From DATARH01 sp963773625 (GTDB lineage Bacteria > Pseudomonadota > Alphaproteobacteria > ATCC43930 > CGMCC-115725): DNA of 64,000 bases. The stretch lies in the NCBI GenBank assembly GCA_963773625.1, contig CAVZCJ010000004.1:62001-126000 (forward strand), read 5' to 3'. The notes below the pieces were generated by a model, which did no database searches, was not told the DNA's origin, and saw only the letters and a program-made list of their open reading frames with translations. Numbering within the stretch: the first letter of the stretch is position 1; each line of letters opens with the position of its first letter. Positions 1-10,221 of this stretch are shown here, piece after piece. The position numbers and the translations under genes were made by a program.

Positions 1-183
1 GGTGTGCAGCGCACCAATGAGCAAGGTCATGGCCGGAGTGTAGAGGCTCATCGACAGCGGACCGACCGCGATCAGCAGCGCTCCGACCAGGGTCATGCGC
101 AGCGGCGTCAGCTCGCTGGCCGTGCCTTGGCGAAACCACCCGCGCGCCTTGAGGGAGGGTCGCTCCCACGTCAGTAAGCTCAC
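1..183 (-). CDS. Bcr/CflA-type drug-resistance MFS transporter, N-terminal part (cut by window edge)
   Basis: Only the first 61 codons lie in the window; the gene runs off the left edge. The frame holds the first transmembrane segment and the end of TM1 into the periplasmic loop, with the pattern GPLSMSLYTPAM that is characteristic of the Bcr/CflA subfamily of 12-TM proton-driven drug exporters. The start chosen is a GTG at 183, preceded at good spacing by GGAGGGG; an internal ATG at codon 32 is a weaker alternative. Substrate cannot be inferred. It is transcribed away from the PEBP gene and has its own promoter region in 184-343. Confidence 0.7.
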   Translation of the reverse strand, partial: MSLLTWERPSLKARGWFRQGTASELTPLRMTLVGALLIAVGPLSMSLYTPAMTLLIGALHT

Positions 184-303
184 CTGACCCCTCCGTCTAT
201 CGCCGCGCCGTAGAGGCTTTCGGCCGATAAGGAGACATATAGTTAGGTCAGCTTACGATTTGTTCGTGCATTTTTTGCAGTGCACAATTGCAGGGGCGAG
301 TCT

Positions 304-328
304 CCTCCCGCAGGCGGGCTTCGGGAGG
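304..328 (-). terminator. Hairpin downstream of the PEBP gene
   Basis: CCTCCCG and CGGGAGG form a perfect 7-bp stem around an 11-nt loop, 15 bases after the stop of the PEBP gene. There is no T-run, so it is terminator-like only. Confidence 0.35.
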
Positions 329-343
329 GACGCGCGATCCGGA

Positions 344-925
344 CTACGGGTGCTTGAAGCGTAGGATCAGGCCGGCCGTGCCCTTGACGTGTCCCTTGAG
401 CGCCGCGAGCAGCTCGTCACGCGTCATGCCGGGTTTGAGCTCGGGCGCCTTGGGGTCGAGATCGGTTGCCATGAGGATATAGGTGAAATGATGCGCGCCG
501 CTGGTTGCGAGCGGGCAGGGGCCGAAATACGTCGTCATCCCGCGCGCGTTTTTGCCGCCGATGAATTTGTCCGAGGGCTTGCTCAGTTCGCCCTCGGCGA
601 ATCCGGTGACCGAGGCCGGAATGCCATAGACGACCATATGAATAAAGCCGGCGCCGCCGCCCCCTTCCGGGTCCACGATCGTCAGGGCAAAGCTTTTGGT
701 GGTGTCGGGCGCGTTGGCCCAGGCCAGCGGCGGCGATACGTTGCTGGCATCGGCGGGACAGCTCGGCACTTCTTTGAGGTTGCCGGCGTTCTTGAGGTTC
801 AGCTCGGCATTGTCCTGGTAGGCCGGGGAGGAGAGGGTGAACGGTTCCGCTGCTCGCGTGAGCGGCGCGGCGCAGAGCGCGGCCAGGGCAACTGCGGCAA
901 GCGAGCTTGCGAAACCGCATTTCAT
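344..925 (-). CDS. YbhB/YbcL-family (PEBP, Raf-kinase-inhibitor-like) exported protein
   Basis: 193 residues. An N-terminal signal peptide (positively charged start, alanine/leucine-rich core, cleavage near TRAAEPF) is followed by a complete phosphatidylethanolamine-binding-protein fold. Visible family landmarks are the DPEGGGGAGFIHMVVYGIP region, the GxNARGxxxYFGPCPL pocket and HHFTYILMATD. The GGAGGAAACA upstream of the ATG at 925 fixes the start. PEBP proteins bind anionic ligands; the bacterial role is mostly unknown and the periplasmic location here is inferred from the signal. It sits 44 bases downstream of the luciferase-like gene and is probably cotranscribed with it. Confidence 0.85.
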   Translation of the reverse strand: MKCGFASSLAAVALAALCAAPLTRAAEPFTLSSPAYQDNAELNLKNAGNLKEVPSCPADASNVSPPLAWANAPDTTKSFALTIVDPEGGGGAGFIHMVVYGIPASVTGFAEGELSKPSDKFIGGKNARGMTTYFGPCPLATSGAHHFTYILMATDLDPKAPELKPGMTRDELLAALKGHVKGTAGLILRFKHP

Positions 926-969
926 TGTTTCCTCCCTGTTTGTGGCTGGCGGGCGTTCGCCCGCTCGTC

Positions 970-2233
970 TCACTCCGCCGCGTGCGCCGCGCTAAAGGCC
1001 GGCAACTCGGCCCGCTCGGCCGCTTTCATCGGCTCGGGCCACCAATGGTCTTCCCACTCCGAATGGATGTGGCTGAGCCGCGGCAGCACCTTTTCGGCGA
1101 ACAGCTTGGTGTTGTACTTGGCCAGCTCCTTGTTCATGTTGCCGAACTGCAAGAGCATCATCAGGTGCCCGACATTGAGGCTGGTCGCGACCGTGGTGAG
1201 CTGTTCTACAACCTCATCGGGCGAGCCGATGATCACATAGCCGCGATCAACGATGTCCTTCATGTCGGTCGTAGAACGCGCCGCCTGGCGGGCGTTGAGG
1301 CTGGCGGCGCGGCCGATCTGGCCCTGGATGCCGGCGCGCTGGGTCGCCTCGGTGATGTAGCCGGGCGGCATCGCCCATTTCGGGTCGACGCGCAGGCACC
1401 TTCCGTAGAAATACTCGGCCGGCTCGGCGTAGAGCTCCATCGCCTGCTCGCGGGTCTCGGCGACGCCGACGAATTGCAGGAACCCGGCGCGGTACGGGTT
1501 CATGTCCTTGCCGAGACGCTTCATCTCGTCCCAGAACCCGGTCATCGTCGCCTGGCCGTCCTTGTAGCCGAAATACGACAGGTACGCGTAGACGTAGTCC
1601 ATCTTCGCGCACCACTGCCAGGTCTCGACCGAGCCGCCGCCCGGGATCCACACCGGCGGGTGCGGGCGCTGCACCGGGCGCGGCCAGATGTTGACGTAGC
1701 GCTGCTGGTTGAAGCGGCCGTTGAAGGCGAAGGTTTCCTTCTCCTGCCACGCCTTCATCACCAGATCGTGCGCCTCGAGATAGCGCTCGCGCAGCATCGA
1801 CGGGTTCTGGCCATAGGCGAAGCAGGTGTCCATCGGCGTGCCGACCGGGAACCCGGCGATCAGCCGGCCGCCGGAGATGCAGTCGATCATCGCGAATTCT
1901 TCGGCGACCCGGGTCGGCGGGTTGTAGAGCGCGAGGCTATTGCCCATCACGCAGATCGCGGTGTCGGTGGTGCGCCGCGCGAGGGACGACGGCGATCAGG
2001 TTCGGCGACGGCATCAGCCCATAGCCGTTCGAATGGTGCTCGTTGACGCAGACCGCGTCGAACCCGCACTCCGCGGCAAATTCGAGCTCGTCCATGAAGT
2101 CGTTGTACATGTGATGCGCGCGCCGCGGGTCGAACAGGCTGGAATGGATGTCGACCCAGACCGAGGGATGCTTCTCGCGGAAATCGTCGGGCAGCTCGGT
2201 GTACGGCATCAAATGGAACCACATCAGCTTCAT
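970..2233 (-). CDS. LLM-class (luciferase-like) flavin-dependent monooxygenase
   Basis: About 420 residues when the frame is repaired. It opens with MKLMWFHLMPYTELP, carries VNEHHSNGYGLMPSPN (typical bacterial-luciferase-fold substrate/flavin region) and EFAMIDCISGGRLIAGFPVGTP, and ends in a helical region. Such enzymes use reduced FMN and oxygen on small organic substrates; the substrate is unknown. One +1 frame change lies near 1980 (three C on the coding strand where two restore the frame). Start: ATG at 2233 with GAGGAG 7 bases upstream. A REP-like element separates it from the next gene upstream. Family confident, function generic. Confidence 0.85.
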
Positions 2234-2259
2234 GGCGTGCTCCTCGCTTTGCCGCGCTT

Positions 2260-2329
2260 CCCGGCGCAAGCCGGGACCCACTGTTCAGCCGTCGGTGATC
2301 CGGACAAGTGGATACCGGCTTTCGCCGGT
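2260..2329. repeat. REP-like palindromic pair in intergenic space
   Basis: Two small hairpins, CCCGGC-gcaa-GCCGGG (2260-2275) and ACCGGC-tttc-GCCGGT (2314-2329), are themselves arranged as an imperfect inverted repeat (2268-2282 against 2307-2321). This is the layout of a bacterial interspersed mosaic (REP/BIME) element. It lies between a gene end and a gene start on the same strand, where it could stabilise the upstream transcript. Confidence 0.55.
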
Positions 2330-2398
2330 AAGCAATACAAGAGTTGCTCGATCGGGTCGTCGGCGCCAACCCGCGATCCGGAGGGAGGCGCCGGACCG

Positions 2399-3565
2399 CT
2401 ATGAGTTGCCGGCTGCGCCTCGTGCGCGAATCTCGGATGAGGAGATGTCGGCGCGAAAACGGTGCTCGGGGATTTCGGTGAAGAGATCGGCATAGCGCCG
2501 CGGCACGGGGAGGTCGTTCAGCGCGCGGACGCGGCCGCCCGCGTCGATGCGCACGGCGACCAGAAAGCTGCTCCCCGAGCTGGCGATTTCCTCGAGCGCC
2601 AGGTGCATGCGAGACTCGTCGTCGCCATAGTATTTCGGCCCGAACAGCCGCTCCGCCGTATCCACGCCGACCACGAACGTCGTCCCGGGAAACAAGCGCG
2701 ACTTTTCGACGAAGGTGGGCGCCCTGGTGAGCTCGACCGGCGACTTCCAGGCGAATTGCGATAGCCGGTGTTTCACCGTCTCGCCCGCCAGTGGCGGCTT
2801 GTCGACATTGGTAACAGAAATCTCGAACGCCACGGGCTGCTGTCGGAGCTCTTCGGCGGCCCGCGCCAGCAAGACATGCCCTTCATGGACCGGGTTGAAC
2901 GAACCGGGGAACAGCACAGAGGGCTGCGGCGCCGACAGCATGATTTGGCCATCGGGCTGGACGGTGACGCGGTCGTGCTCGCCCGCCACGAGCAGATCGA
3001 TGGTGTCCGCCGCCGCGACGACGGTCTCCGCGTACTGTTCGTCCGCGTCGATCAGGCTGCGCGGCGACGGCGCGGCAACCCCGCAGGCGCGAGCCAGCCA
3101 CAGGACGATCGCGCGCGCGACGAGGTCTTCCTCGGCGGCGCGGTCACGCCGGCCCTTGGCCAGCACGCAGGTGCAGTGGGCGGTGCCGGCGGCGCTGGCG
3201 CAGGCGATGTGAAAACGATGCTCGCCTTTGCGCGGGCGATCGCTGACCAGCGCCGCCGTCGCGCCGAGGCCCACCAGATCGGCGCCCGCCGGGACCAGCC
3301 CGGCGGCGCGCGCGCGCGCAGTCCGCGCCATCGCGATCGCGGTGTCGGCGCTCGACGCCTGTGCCGGCGTAAAGCCGAGATACGCCGCTAGCGCCTGTTC
3401 GTCGTAGGGAACCTGCGCTTCGATCAGCAGCCGCGAACCACCGGGAACACGAAGCAGCTCGCCGATCGCCCCGCTGCCGCCCCCGGTAATCGCGAGCGCG
3501 GCCTTTCGCCCGGACCCGTGCAAGGCGGAGATCAATTGCCGCCACGCGGCGTCCGCCGGGCTCAT
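2399..3565 (-). CDS. Fusion of CinA C-terminal-like (NMN amidohydrolase-like) domain and NMNAT/cytidylyltransferase-like domain
   Basis: 388 residues, uninterrupted. Residues about 1-165 resemble the CinA/PncC nicotinamide-nucleotide deamidase domain (TGG motif, LLRVPGGSR corresponding to the usual VPGAS region), but the usual ESCTGG serine loop is altered to ITGGGSG, so activity is uncertain. Residues about 215-388 form a nucleotidyltransferase fold with the class signature PGSFNPVHEGH (HxGH) and the ISSSEIR motif near the end. Known family logic would link the two halves to pyridine-nucleotide salvage: deamidate NMN, then adenylate the product. The start ATG directly follows the TAA of the dioxygenase gene upstream, so the pair is almost certainly one transcript. 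Confidence 0.75.
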   Translation of the reverse strand: MSPADAAWRQLISALHGSGRKAALAITGGGSGAIGELLRVPGGSRLLIEAQVPYDEQALAAYLGFTPAQASSADTAIAMARTARARAAGLVPAGADLVGLGATAALVSDRPRKGEHRFHIACASAAGTAHCTCVLAKGRRDRAAEEDLVARAIVLWLARACGVAAPSPRSLIDADEQYAETVVAAADTIDLLVAGEHDRVTVQPDGQIMLSAPQPSVLFPGSFNPVHEGHVLLARAAEELRQQPVAFEISVTNVDKPPLAGETVKHRLSQFAWKSPVELTRAPTFVEKSRLFPGTTFVVGVDTAERLFGPKYYGDDESRMHLALEEIASSGSSFLVAVRIDAGGRVRALNDLPVPRRYADLFTEIPEHRFRADISSSEIRARGAAGNS

Positions 3566-4657
3566 TTACTTGCTCGTCATCCGCGCGAAGACGTCGCTCG
3601 GCTTGAGCGGCTTGTAGGTGTCGACGCCGACGCCGGTCCAGCGGCGCATGTCGCCGGGCTTGCGGCGGGCGTTGAACGCGGCGCGGGCCTCTTCGGTGGC
3701 GCCGTGCAGGATGCCTTGCGGGGTGAAGGTGAAGCCGCCCGGGCGCCGCCCGCCGGGATCGTCGTTGGCGTGGCTGAGGATCACCTCGTCCATGTCGACG
3801 TTGCGATGGTAGGAGGGCAGCTCCTCGGCCTCCGGGTCGGCGACCGCGATCTGCGGAACAAAGCTGACGACGACGAACCCGTCGCTCTCGAACGTCGCCC
3901 ATGACGAGGGCGCGAAGTGAATGCGGTTCGACATGATCGGCAGGATGCTCTTGATGTTGAACCGGTAGGGGAAGAGGTCGCCCTTCCAGCCGACCACCTT
4001 GAGCGGGTCGTTCTTGTACCAGATCGAGGTTTCGCCCCCGCCGGCCTTGATCCGCACCTCGTATTCGCTCTCCTCGGGCCAGCCGTAATCGGCGGGCTCG
4101 GGCACGTCGAGCATCGTCGGGTCGATCGGCGTGTGGCGGCCGACCTGCTCGTGCTCGGTGAGGCGGATCGGCTGCGGCGACTCGACCACCATCAGCAGGC
4201 AATCCCCGGCGTCGGGCATATGCCGGTACGTCGTCGATTTCGGCAGAAACACATAGTCGCCCGGCTCATAGCGGATCGGCCCGAATTCGGTCGCGAATGT
4301 GCCGCTGCCGCGATGCACGAAATAGAGCAGGTCGCCGTCGAGGTTGCGGAACCGGTACGGCATCGCCGCGCGCCGCCGGCTGATCCCGACCGACACGTCG
4401 TCGTTCGACAGCAGCACCTGCCAGGCGCCGCGCGGGTCGGTGGCGTCGCTCGCGACGACGTCGGCGCTGTCGATCTCGCGGCGGCGGTATTCGCCCTCGA
4501 CCCGCACCACCTCGTTCGGCCCCTCGGTGCGGTAGATCATCGCCACCGGGCCCTGGAAGCCGTGGCGGCTCAAATGCTCTTCGCGCAGGTCGCCGAGCCC
4601 GACCCGGGCCTGGCGGACAAAACGGCCGCGGGTGAAATGGATCCAGGAGCGCATCAT
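3566..4657 (-). CDS. Homogentisate 1,2-dioxygenase-like bicupin protein
   Basis: 363 residues, shorter than the usual 430 or so of HmgA. The C-terminal half keeps a plausible Fe ligand set: SYHRNVDMDEV supplies a His and a Glu and TPQGILHG the second His. The N-terminal half includes SGTFATEFGPIRYEPGDYVFLPK, a clear cupin motif. HmgA opens the ring of homogentisate in tyrosine/phenylalanine breakdown; the reduced length and the absence here of fumarylacetoacetase or maleylacetoacetate isomerase make a related but different ring-cleavage substrate possible. GCGGAGG precedes the double ATG at 4657/4654. It abuts the CinA/nucleotidyltransferase gene with no spacer. Confidence 0.75.
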   Translation of the reverse strand: MMRSWIHFTRGRFVRQARVGLGDLREEHLSRHGFQGPVAMIYRTEGPNEVVRVEGEYRRREIDSADVVASDATDPRGAWQVLLSNDDVSVGISRRRAAMPYRFRNLDGDLLYFVHRGSGTFATEFGPIRYEPGDYVFLPKSTTYRHMPDAGDCLLMVVESPQPIRLTEHEQVGRHTPIDPTMLDVPEPADYGWPEESEYEVRIKAGGGETSIWYKNDPLKVVGWKGDLFPYRFNIKSILPIMSNRIHFAPSSWATFESDGFVVVSFVPQIAVADPEAEELPSYHRNVDMDEVILSHANDDPGGRRPGGFTFTPQGILHGATEEARAAFNARRKPGDMRRWTGVGVDTYKPLKPSDVFARMTSK

Positions 4658-4881
4658 CGGCCAATCCTCCGCAATTGCTCGCCGGTCTTGAAATGGCGCG
4701 CTACCGGCGCGGCTTTGTCAAGGCGCGGCAGCCGTGCCTCCTTGCGTTGGCCGTCCTATCCACCGGGCGGAGGCAGCAATTCACCGGGTGTTGGGTATTC
4801 ATGAGTATTTCGCAGTGGTCGATTCGGCGAGCAGCAGGTAAATAAGGGGTCGGGGGTGCGGGCATTGGGGGAGCGGTAGCG

Positions 4882-5732
4882 TTGAGTTTCGGAAGACTGT
4901 CGGCATTACTTGGCGCGCTTGTCCTGGCCGGCTGCGCAGGCTGAGCCGCCGCTTCCGGTCGCGATGGCGCCGCCGCCGGTCGCCAACACCGATCCGCGGA
5001 GTCGATCTGGCGATCGATTCCACCAATATGGTCAACGAGATCAAGCACGCTCGGCTGAATTTCGTCGCCCGTTACTATCGCGACCCTGCCTCGCGCTGGC
5101 CCGCCTTGTCGCCGCGAGAGGTGCAATCCCTGTCGACACTCGACGCGAACGTCGTCGACGGTGTGGGAGTGGCACTCCGGTTCTCCGCGCGAATTTCAAC
5201 TATGCCACTGGCTATAACGAGGCGCAGAGCGCCTATCGGCAAGCGAAGTCGCTCGGCCAGCCGCCGGGCAGCGCCATTTATTTCGCGGTCGATTTCAACG
5301 CCCGCCAGCAGGACTTGTACTGGGTCGACCAATACTTCCGCGGCGTCCGTGCCGGGCTCGCCGCCGCCGGCAACGGACGTCTGGAATACAAGGTCGGCGT
5401 CTACGGTTCGGGCGCGGTGTGCGCGCTGATCAAGGGGGAGCGGCTGGCCGAGTACAGCTGGCTGTCGGGCTCGACCGCCTGGGCAGGGCACTTCGAGCTA
5501 CACGGCCTGGAACATCAAGCAGGCACCGCTCGGCATGCGCTACCCGAGCCTGTCGTTCGACCACGACGTGAACGAGGCCCGCGAGGATTACGGCGGGTTC
5601 CGCTTCGCCAAGGGCGGCTTTGACGCGGTGCCGGCCGTCGCCACGGCGGCCCCCGCGCCCAACATGAGCGCCGCTCCGCAAGCGCCGCCGCCCGAGCCGT
5701 CGTTCATCGATCGGCTGCTAACCTCGTTCTGA
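4882..5732 (+). CDS. DUF1906 (glycoside-hydrolase-like) putative lipoprotein, frame broken
   Basis: The product begins at a TTG with a GGGGAG upstream and reads a lipoprotein signal, SALLGALVLAGC (lipobox LAGC). The rest is spread over three frames by five +1 changes near 4940, 5000, 5160, 5190 and 5486. Reassembled, it shows GVDLAIDSTN, FVARYYRDP, VWEWHSGSP, IYFAVDFNARQQDL and a C-terminal alanine/proline tail. This is the Rv2525c-like DUF1906 fold, a TIM barrel related to lysozyme-like glycoside hydrolases; VDF in the YFAVDF motif is the conserved acidic position. Probably an envelope protein; activity unproven. Confidence 0.7.
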
Positions 5733-5772
5733 CCGCGCCGGGCGGCGCGTTGCACAGCAAGGGACGTTGCCC

Positions 5773-6863
5773 ATGCCCGTGGAGATGATCGGCTGGATCG
5801 CGCCGCGGGTGTCGTCCGAGATCATCCCGCCATCCGGCCCGCCATTCTCCGCCGAGGTCGTCGCCGAGACGGCGCGCATCCACGAGCGGGCCGATTTCGA
5901 CCGGGTGCTGATCGGCTATTTCTCCGACGCGCCGGACGGCTTCCTGGTCGGCGCGCACGCCGCGTCGGTGACCGAGCGGCTGGGGTTTCTCTTGGCGCAC
6001 CGGCCGGGTTTCGTCGCGCCGCCGCTCGCCGCGCGCAAGCTCGCGACCCTCGACCAGCTCAGCGGCGGGCGCCTCGCGGTGCATATCATCACCGGCGGCA
6101 GCGACGCCGACCAGGCCAAGGACGGCGACTGGACCGACGCCGCGACCCGCTATCGCCGCACCGCCGAATATGTCGCGCTGCTGCGCCGAACCTGGACCGA
6201 GCCGGCGCCGTTCGACCACGAGGGCGAATTCTACCGCACCCGCGGGACTTATTCCGAAATCCGCTGTCGCCAGCAACCGCACATCCCGGTCTACGGTGGC
6301 GGCGGGTCCGACGCCGCGATCCGGCGCGCTGGCGCCGCATGTCGATGTCTTCATGCTGTGGGGCGAGCCGCTCAAGGACACCGCGCTGTTCATGGAGCGC
6401 GTGCGCCGCGAGGCGGCGCTCTCCGGCCGCACCCCGACCTTCAGCCTCTCGACCCGGCCGATCCTCGCCGCGACCGAGGGTCAGGCCTGGGATCGCGCGC
6501 GCGCCATTCTCGACCGTGTGCTGGCCAATCGCGGTGGCGCTCCCGCGCCAACCCGCCAGAATGTCGGCTCCAAGCGGCTGCTCGAAGCCGCCACGGCCGG
6601 CCGAAGTACACGACACCTGCTTGTGGACGCCGCTCGCCACCGCAACCGGCGCGCAGGGCAACTCGACCGCGCTCGTCGGCACGCCCGAGACCGTCGCCAA
6701 GGCGATGCTCGAATACTACAAGCTCGGCGCCACGAGCCTGCTCATCCGCGGCTACGATCCGCGCCCCGACGCCGTCCAATATGGCGAGGAGCTGATCCCG
6801 CGTCTGCGCGCGCTGGTTGCGGAATACGACGTGGCAAGCGCTCGACAAAGCGCCGCAAGCTGA
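5773..6863 (+). CDS. Alkanesulfonate monooxygenase-like (SsuD family) flavoprotein, frame broken
   Basis: Repaired length about 360 residues. SsuD-type landmarks are RADFDRVLIGYFS, GRLAVHIITGGSDADQAKDGD, RYRRTAEYVALLRRTW, SEIRCRQQPHIPVYGGG and the late STALVGTPETVAKAMLEYY. The family uses FMNH2 and oxygen to desulfonate alkanesulfonates or to oxidise related compounds. Two +1 changes, near 6325 (after SDAAI) and 6598 (before EVHDTCLW), split it into three frames. No SsuE reductase or SsuABC transporter is nearby, so the sulfonate assignment is by family only. Confidence 0.8.
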
Positions 6864-6978
6864 CGGGGTTGCCACGCGGCGCCCTAATCCCTACCTTAGC
6901 CGCCGGGGTTGAAGCAGACACCCCATCAGACAATCCGTCCAAGTTCTGCGCCACTCGCCAAGCGAGGAGTGCGCATTG

Positions 6979-8064
6979 ATGGACGCAGCATCCAATACCA
7001 ATCCTCCAAAGGTCGCGATCGTCTGGCGCGGCGACCGCGCGGCGCGTCAAACGGCGACGCCGCAGAACAATCGTTTCCACCGCATTTTCGAGGAACTGGC
7101 GGTGCTCGGCATCGCGGCCGAGCCCGCGGTCTATGATGAAGACTTCGCCGACGAGGTGCGCGAACAGCTCCTGGCCGCGGACGGGGTACTGGTCTGGGTC
7201 GATCCGATCCATCAGGGAAGAAACCGGGCCGAGCTCGACCCGCTGCTGCGCGAGGTCGCGGCACGGGGACCCTGGGTCAGCGCCCATCCCGACACGATCC
7301 TCAAGATGGGGATGAAAGAGGTGCTCTACCGCACTAGGCACCTCGACTGGGGCGCCGACACGCACCTCTACCGCACCGCGACCGAATTTCGCGACGGCTT
7401 CCCGGCGCGGCTGCGCGCGGCGGGTCCGCGCGTCATCAAGCAGAACCGGGGCAATGGCGGGCAGGGGGTGTGGAAGGTCGAGCTGGTGTCCGGCGGTCCG
7501 GGCGAGCTGAGCGTCGTCCGTGTCCTCCACGCGCAGCGCGGCAGCGTTCCCGAAGAGGTGCCGCTGCGGAGCTTCGTCGCGCGCTGCAAGTGTTACTTCG
7601 CCGCGCCCGACGGCTGCATCGTCGATCAGCCGTTTCAGCCTCGCCTGCCCGAGGGGATGATCCGTTGCTACATGGCGGGCGACAAGGTGACCGGGTTCGG
7701 GCATCAGCTGATCAAGGCGCTGATCCCGCCGCCGCCCGAGGGGCCGGACTCGCCAGCCGCTCAACCCGGCCCGCGCATCATGCACGGGCCGGACGCAGCG
7801 CCGTTCCAGGCGCTGCGGGAGAAGATGGAAACCGAATGGACGCCGCAGATGATGGAGATGCTCGGCATCGATCCGGCCGCGCTACCGGTCATCTGGGACG
7901 CCGATTTCCTCTACGGCCCGCGGACGGCTTCGGGCGCGGACACCTACGTGCTGTGCGAGATCAATGTGAGCTCGTGTTTCGCGATCCCGGACGAGGCGCC
8001 GGCCGCGATCGCGCGGCTCGCCTTGGCGCGCTTGCGAAGCCACGCGGCGCAACGGGGCCGCTAG
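6979..8064 (+). CDS. Cj0069-family / ATP-grasp-like protein
   Basis: 361 residues, intact. I recognise it as the Cj0069 type: an N-terminal alpha/beta region (KVAIVWRGDRAAR), then VIKQNRGNGGQGVWKVEL, which has the nucleotide-binding look of an ATP-grasp enzyme, and a C-terminal LCEINVSSCFAIPDEAP corresponding to the metal-binding ExN of that fold. Substrate unknown. The ATG at 6979 is preceded by GAGGAG about 10 bases upstream. It lies between the monooxygenase gene and the converging asmA-like gene, only 3 bases from the latter's stop. Confidence 0.6.
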   Translation: MDAASNTNPPKVAIVWRGDRAARQTATPQNNRFHRIFEELAVLGIAAEPAVYDEDFADEVREQLLAADGVLVWVDPIHQGRNRAELDPLLREVAARGPWVSAHPDTILKMGMKEVLYRTRHLDWGADTHLYRTATEFRDGFPARLRAAGPRVIKQNRGNGGQGVWKVELVSGGPGELSVVRVLHAQRGSVPEEVPLRSFVARCKCYFAAPDGCIVDQPFQPRLPEGMIRCYMAGDKVTGFGHQLIKALIPPPPEGPDSPAAQPGPRIMHGPDAAPFQALREKMETEWTPQMMEMLGIDPAALPVIWDADFLYGPRTASGADTYVLCEINVSSCFAIPDEAPAAIARLALARLRSHAAQRGR

Positions 8065-8067
8065 TCG

Positions 8068-9937
8068 CTAGTGTCCGCCCAGGAGCGACCTCAGCACGCT
8101 GCCCGGGGCATTCAAGACATCCTTCGTCGTCCCCGCGACGCTACCAGCGATCCCGGTCGCGAGGTTGGCGGTATCCGGGGCGAAGCTCGGATTGTCCCAG
8201 GTCCCCGACGCGATGAACGGAATGCCGATATTGGCGAGCTTGATCCCGGCGATGCCCACGTTGGCCTTCGGGTTGAGATGAAAATAAATCTGGTGGGTCA
8301 GCAGGTTGACCGTCCCCGCGCCGGTCATCTCGATGGCGCCGGCCATGTGCAGATCGGCGGTGCGAGCGACGCCGTTCTGGATCGTGAAGGTCGCGCCCAG
8401 CGAGCTGAATTCCGTGGTCGCGGCGTCGTTGAGCGCCCCGCCGAGAATCCCCGACGCGGTCTGCAGGACGCGCGCCACGGCGCCGAGATCGACGCCCGAG
8501 ATCGACCCGCGACTGAGATTGATCGAGGCCTTGCCGTTCAGGGCCTTGATGATCTCGGCCTTGGTTTGGCCGCGCGAGGTAACGTCGAGATGCACCACGC
8601 CGCTCGCCTGGACCCGCACGATGCCCATCAGCTCGCCAAGAAACCGCTCGGCCCGGATTCCGCTCATGTCGAGCACGCTGTGGAGGCTCGGCGCGGGGCC
8701 GGTGACATCGACGGTCAGCGCGCCTTTGCCGGTCCCGCCATAGGCGGCCATGCTGGCGACATCGGACTTCAGCACGCCACCCTGCAGTTTGGCGACGAGC
8801 GATGCCCGGTCGAGTTTGAAATCGGGCAGCACGAGATCGTTGACGCTCAGCGCCAGATCGCCGTCCAGTCCCTTCAGCCCGCCGAGCGCAAGTGGCGTGT
8901 CGGGAGTGGTTGTCGCCCGCCGCCGCGAGGTCCTGTGACGTCCCCGGCGCGAGATAGGGGGTGACGTTGACGTGGTCGATTGTCAGCGTGCCCTTGAGCC
9001 CGGGGACCTTGCCGTTCATGTCGACAGCGAGGTCGCCGGCCAGGTTCATCCCGTCGAGCGCGATCTTGGCGTTGGTCAGCGAATAGACGCCGTCCTTCGC
9101 CGAGATGGCGGCCTCGATCGACACGGCGCCAAAGCCATTGCCTGGGGGCAGCGGCCGGCCCGCCCACGCGGCGAGCTGGCGCAGCGACTTGGCGTCGATT
9201 TTCAAATTCCCGTGTCATCGAGCCCGGCGTATCCATCTGCCCAGAAAAGCCGATCTGGAACAGGTTCGAGCTGAACGACAGCCCTGCGCCGCTTCGTTGT
9301 CCATTCAAGAAAGCCCGGATGTCGTCGAGCTTGGCGCCATAGGTCATCGCGACCGCGTTGTAGGTCGCGGTTCCCTCAAGGCTGAGCTCGCGGGCTCCGG
9401 TATTTGAAACAGGCGTGGTCAGCAGCACGGCGACATTGCTCAGCGTCTTGGCTTTTCCCGTATGCGCGTCGAAGTAGGTGACCTCGCCATTCTCGATGCG
9501 GATGCGCTCGACCTGGAGGCTCACACCGTCCGACGTGTTGCCCGGTCCCGCTATCGCGAACTGCCAATTGCCGGCGCCCTTGCCGTTGACCTCCAGATGG
9601 ATGACGGGCTGTTTCAGGATGATTTTGGTCACCTGCAGGTGGCCGGACAGCAGCGGCATCAGCTCGGCGCCGATGATCATCTTGCCGACCGTGATCATTT
9701 GCGGGTCGCGGCTCCCGGCCGCGTTGGCGACAACCACGTCGTGGAGGGCGACGCCGAACCGCGGAAACACCGCCAGATGGATCGACCCGCCGATTCGTGA
9801 CATCGCGGCCGAGCGCGCGACTGGCGGCGGTCTCCAGTGGGCCGCGGAAGGCGCTCAAGGGCACCAGGACAGACTGCGACGCCGAGCGTGGAGACAATCC
9901 CCAGAACCGACAGCAGGGCGATGCGGCGGCGCGTCAT
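8068..9937 (-). CDS. AsmA-family outer-membrane biogenesis protein, frame broken
   Basis: About 620 residues after repair. It begins MTRRRIALLSVLGIVSTLG, a membrane anchor, followed by the AsmA pattern of long amphipathic beta strands: HLAVFPRFGVALHDVVVANA, GKMIIGAELMPLLSGHLQVTK, and near the C-terminus SRGSISGVDLGAVARVLQ, the most conserved part of the family. AsmA-type proteins are thought to bridge the periplasm for lipid transport. Four +1 changes (near 9860, 9795, 9215 and 8915) break it. Start at ATG 9937. Convergent with the Cj0069-like gene. Confidence 0.8.
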
Positions 9938-10185
9938 GGTGTCGATCTCCTGGAACGGCAACAACGACCCTGTATGCCACCCTATGGCAATCGCGCCATC
10001 CGTGTATAGCGACGTCTAGCGATCATCCGAGGGGCCGGCAAACGGGCCGGGTGAAGATGCCGATTGAGCCCGCGGGCGCCGCGGGGAGGGGTCGGTGGCC
10101 GACACGGCGCGCGCGATTGCGGCACATGCCGTGAAAGCATTGGTCGCGGTGACGTCGAGGGTTTACGCTATCGACATCACAAGCT

Positions 10186-10203
10186 CGCGGTCTCAAGACC
10201 GCG
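10186..10203. promoter_or_regulatory. Palindrome upstream of the alpha/beta hydrolase gene
   Basis: CGCGGTCT and AGACCGCG flank a 2-base centre, giving perfect 8-bp arms 18 bases upstream of the hydrolase start. It could be an operator or an mRNA hairpin near the ribosome site; no cognate regulator is adjacent. The rest of 9938-10221 shows nothing I can identify. Confidence 0.35.
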
Positions 10204-10221
10204 TCATCCGGGAGGTGTTTC

